Below, piece after piece: positions 5,148-7,130 of a stretch of 7,130 nt of DNA. Position 1 is the first letter of the stretch, and the number at the start of each line of letters is the position of its first letter. The DNA is from an uncultured Pseudomonadota bacterium (GTDB lineage Bacteria; Myxococcota_A; UBA796; GCA-2862545): assembly GCA_937891875.1 (NCBI GenBank), contig CALATR010000346.1, positions 1 through 7,130 of the forward strand, read 5' to 3'. Position numbers and translations under genes: made by a program. The notes under the pieces are model-generated. The model saw only the letters and a program-made list of their open reading frames with translations. It searched no databases and was not told where the DNA came from.

Positions 5148-6887
5148 ATGGACCGCGCGGATCAGCACGATGACGAGATCGGCCAGTCCGTTGCGGATGC
5201 CCTCGAGCGTGAGCGGCGTCGCCGGGCTGGCGAGCTGCGGGAGCACCTCGACGAGGTCCGTTTGCTGCGCGCGTGGCTCCGACTGGACCTGACGCCCGAT
5301 GTCGCTGCGCGCCTCTCGGCCGACCTCGCGGAGGTTCAGGAGCAGGTCGCGGACCTGCTGCTGGGTTGGCAGGACGTCGGGGGTGTGGTCGCGCTGGCGA
5401 CGGACTCGCCCGTGCTCGTGGCGGTGCCTGCGTTTGAGGAGGGAGAAGGCGGCGAGGAGGTCGAGGCGGAGGTTGGCGAGGCGGCGGCCACGGGCTCTGT
5501 GGACTCGGCTCCTTCCGAGCCCAAGGAGCCTGTGGTCGCGGGCGCAGACGACGAAGCTCTCGGCGACGACGGTGAGGCCGAGCGCGACGACCCGCCGGAG
5601 ACGGTGCTGGCTCCCCTCGTGGACGAGCCTCCCTCGAGCCTGGAGGCGTCACCCACGGACGAGGCTCCGCCCACGGTCGAGGCTCCACCCACGGTCGAGG
5701 CTCCGCCCACGGTCGAGGCAACTCCGGCGGAGAGCGTGCCGGCGCCCAACGCACAGCGTGTCGTGCGGCCGCCGTCCACTGCGCCGAACCCGCCCGGTCG
5801 GCTCGCCACGTCGGATCAGCTCGCGGCGCTGAAGAAGCACTTCACCCTCGGCCCGCCGCCGTCCGACATCGCGGAGGAGAGCTGGCACACCAAGCTCGAC
5901 CGCGTCCTGGCGGCCCTCGTCCCATCCTCCGACCTGGACACAGAGGAGCAGCGCGTGTGCGCCGCTATCGAGGCCTGCGGTGTCTGGACCGCCTTCCCGA
6001 AGAGCGTCCAGCGCTTGCTCGTCGGTCTGGTCGCCAGCCGGCTTCGCAGCCTCCAGGACGACAGCGGCCGTCGGGGCCCCGCCATCAACCGCGCCTTCTC
6101 GACGCTTACCGCCTACTCCGCGAAGGAGCAGCCCGGCTTCGTCTTCGGCCTCGCCCGCACCCACAGGCCCCAGCACGGCTCGTGGTCCGAGGACGCCGAT
6201 CGCTACTGGGACGAGCTCGCCGACCTGCTCCCCGCAGATGATCCCGACGAGCCCTCGGTCGGGGAGCTGCTCCGGGCTGTTGAAGAGCTCATTCCCGAGA
6301 TCGAGAGCGCACCGACCGAGATGCGCGCCACGCTCCGTCGCCAGGCCGTCCGGCGGATCCGCGCTGCACTCGAGGGAGGCGTCCGCTCCCGCAACACCCG
6401 CCTCGTCAACCTCGCCGCCCCGCTGCTGGATGTCCTCGACGGGCGAGAGTTCCGCTCGCTGCGGCGCGCCATCCGTGAGCGCTCCGTCGATGACGCCAAG
6501 GAGGACGAGGACGACAGCAGCCCCATCCCCGAGGACTGGGCGTGGTGGGGATGCACGCGAGGCCGGCGGGCGCTGCTCGTGGGTGGCGATCCCCGCGAGC
6601 CGAACAGACAGCGCCTGGAGCAGGTGTTCGAGTTCGGCTCCCTCGACTGGCTCGCCACCACCGGCAAGCCGCAGTCCCTCCAGAGCATCGCGACCCGCAT
6701 CCGGCGAGGCTCGGTCGACCTGCTGATCATCCTGACCCGCTTCGTCGGCCACAACTACGACGACATCCTGCTCCCGGCCTGCAAGGATGCCGGCGTGGAC
6801 TGGGTTGCCGTCGACCACGGCTATGGCTCGGCGCGGATTCGGCAGGCGATCGAGCGGTTTCTTGATGCGGAGGCGGGCGAGGGGTGA
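5148..6887 (+). CDS. Multidomain protein with C-terminal DUF2325-like domain
   Basis: A 579-residue protein with no signal peptide or membrane helix. Residues about 1-75 are charged and helical, perhaps coiled coil (ALERERRRRAGELREHLDEV). About 95-215 is an acidic, Pro/Glu/Ala-rich, probably disordered linker that includes a hexapeptide repeat. About 222-460 is a helical region I cannot assign (FPKSVQRLLVGLVASRLRSL at 283-302; a Trp-rich PEDWAWWG at 461-468). About 472-575 resembles DUF2325, a Rossmann-like domain of unknown function: RALLVGGDPREPNRQRLEQV at its start, then RGSVDLLIILTRFVGH (520-535), a Cys in LLPACKDAG, and a final helix ARIRQAIERF. The DUF2325 match comes from remembered family patterns, not a search. 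AGGAG six bases before the ATG supports the start. Its place right after an integrase suggests element cargo; the role is unknown. Confidence 0.85.
   Translation: MDRADQHDDEIGQSVADALERERRRRAGELREHLDEVRLLRAWLRLDLTPDVAARLSADLAEVQEQVADLLLGWQDVGGVVALATDSPVLVAVPAFEEGEGGEEVEAEVGEAAATGSVDSAPSEPKEPVVAGADDEALGDDGEAERDDPPETVLAPLVDEPPSSLEASPTDEAPPTVEAPPTVEAPPTVEATPAESVPAPNAQRVVRPPSTAPNPPGRLATSDQLAALKKHFTLGPPPSDIAEESWHTKLDRVLAALVPSSDLDTEEQRVCAAIEACGVWTAFPKSVQRLLVGLVASRLRSLQDDSGRRGPAINRAFSTLTAYSAKEQPGFVFGLARTHRPQHGSWSEDADRYWDELADLLPADDPDEPSVGELLRAVEELIPEIESAPTEMRATLRRQAVRRIRAALEGGVRSRNTRLVNLAAPLLDVLDGREFRSLRRAIRERSVDDAKEDEDDSSPIPEDWAWWGCTRGRRALLVGGDPREPNRQRLEQVFEFGSLDWLATTGKPQSLQSIATRIRRGSVDLLIILTRFVGHNYDDILLPACKDAGVDWVAVDHGYGSARIRQAIERFLDAEAGEG
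5643..5714 (+). repeat. Four tandem 18-bp units encoding EA(P/S)PT(V/D)
   Basis: Four in-frame 18-bp units lie at 5643, 5661, 5679 and 5697. Units two and four (GAGGCTCCGCCCACGGTC) are identical, unit three differs by one base (CCA for CCG), and unit one is degenerate, encoding EASPTD. They encode the EAPPTV repeat in the flexible linker, residues 166-189. The near-identity points to recent slippage or duplication, so copy number may vary between strains. This is a coding repeat, not a CRISPR. Confidence 0.9.
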
Positions 6888-6903
6888 GCGGCGATCCGCT
6901 CAC
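6884..6903 (+). terminator. Perfect inverted repeat across the stop codon of the DUF2325-like gene
   Basis: GTGAGCGG (6884-6891), loop CGAT, and CCGCTCAC (6896-6903) form a perfect 8-bp GC-rich stem that includes the TGA stop at 6885-6887. No T run follows, so it is not a standard intrinsic terminator. It could slow or end transcription with help, protect the 3' end of the message, or be a protein-binding dyad. The repeat is certain; the terminator role is inferred. Confidence 0.45.
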
Positions 6904-6980
6904 GGACGGGATCTGAGTCAGGCGGACAATTACTGGTCAGATGTTCAGGTATCCAAGAGTCAACACTCTGGGAGGTACCG
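6904..6980 (+). promoter_or_regulatory. Leader/promoter region of the downstream gene
   Basis: After the hairpin the sequence becomes clearly richer in A and T than its surroundings (around 6926-6966), which suggests a promoter for the gene starting at 6981. TATCCA at 6950-6955 might be a -10 element, but no good -35 lies at the right distance, so I do not assign hexamers. A short inverted repeat lies at the end of this region. Confidence 0.4.
6953..6972 (+). promoter_or_regulatory. Imperfect inverted repeat touching the ribosome binding site
   Basis: CCAAGAGT (6953-6960), loop CAAC, and ACTCTGGG (6965-6972) pair at seven of eight positions, with five perfect central pairs. The right arm ends in the first bases of GGAGG (6971-6975), the ribosome binding site of the next gene. 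A folded RNA could hide that site, or the DNA dyad could be an operator. This is inferred from position and symmetry only. Confidence 0.4.
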
Positions 6981-7130
6981 ATGTCCGCCGCCGCGTTGGC
7001 CGTGCTCGATGACCTGTCCGGCCTCGGGCCCGACGTTGACGAACTCCTCGGCGCTCTCGTGCGCTCCGAGCAGGGGCCGCCGCTCCCCCTGTTCGCCGCC
7101 GAGCCCCGCGCGGCCCACTGGCTCCCGCTA
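6981..7130 (+). CDS. Unidentified protein, N-terminal 50 codons only (partial)
   Basis: An ATG five bases after GGAGG opens a frame that runs to the window edge. The product starts MSAAALAVLDDLSGLGPDVD and continues through ELLGALVRSEQGPPLPLF to AAHWLPL. It looks cytosolic, helical and Leu/Ala-rich, with no signal peptide. I cannot name the family. It lies on the same strand as the integrase and the DUF2325-like gene, 93 bp after the latter, but with its own leader and hairpins, so it may be a separately controlled part of the same element. Codon pattern and ribosome binding site support a real gene. Confidence 0.72.
   Translation, partial: MSAAALAVLDDLSGLGPDVDELLGALVRSEQGPPLPLFAAEPRAAHWLPL

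Noticed and set aside
3705..5246. 513-codon minus-strand open frame over the integrase
   Set aside because: It is antisense to the complete tyrosine recombinase; the translation is rich in Arg, Pro, His and Leu with no recognisable domain and no ribosome binding site.
5643..5714. CRISPR-like array
   Set aside because: The units are contiguous without spacers, in frame, and encode a regular peptide repeat.
5649..6818. 389-codon minus-strand open frame over the DUF2325-like gene
   Set aside because: It is antisense to a frame with a good ribosome binding site and a recognisable C-terminal domain; the repeated ending is only the mirror of the 18-bp repeat.
6923..6955. Sigma-70-like promoter (GACA core near 6925 with TATCCA at 6950)
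   Set aside because: The spacer is about 21 bp and both elements are weak, so only a general leader region is annotated.

Overview
The DNA is very GC-rich and densely packed with genes. It comes from a bacterium, probably of the Myxococcota (deltaproteobacterial) type. That guess rests on base composition, GTG starts and a cytosolic Ser/Thr protein kinase whose catalytic loop reads HCDISPQN, a style common in myxobacterial kinases. It is not proof of taxonomy.

Left part (1-3744) looks like ordinary chromosome. A minus-strand operon runs leftwards: mazG (nucleoside triphosphate pyrophosphohydrolase), then an fxsA-family membrane protein whose GTG start overlaps the mazG stop, then the first 39 codons of an unidentified gene that leaves the window. 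From a 69-bp divergent spacer a plus-strand pair runs rightwards: a calcineurin-like metallophosphoesterase and, 24 bp later, a Ser/Thr protein kinase with a C-terminal domain that looks like a degenerate class III nucleotide cyclase.

Right part (3745-7130) looks like the left end of an integrated element or accessory island. A complete tyrosine recombinase (R-K-HxxR-H-Y all present) starts 89 bp after the kinase stop. It is followed by a 579-residue multidomain protein: an N-terminal helical segment, a long acidic Pro/Glu-rich linker with a hexapeptide repeat, a helical middle, and a C-terminal domain resembling DUF2325. Then comes the start of an unidentified gene with its own leader. Two inverted repeats mark that last junction: a perfect 8-bp-arm hairpin across the stop codon of the DUF2325 gene, and an imperfect hairpin touching the ribosome binding site of the next gene.

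The most promising candidate for something undescribed is the cluster integrase - DUF2325-like protein - downstream gene. Its function cannot be read from this window because the third gene is cut after 50 codons. The kinase-cyclase-like fusion is the second item of interest. No RNA genes, CRISPR arrays or insertion sequences were seen.
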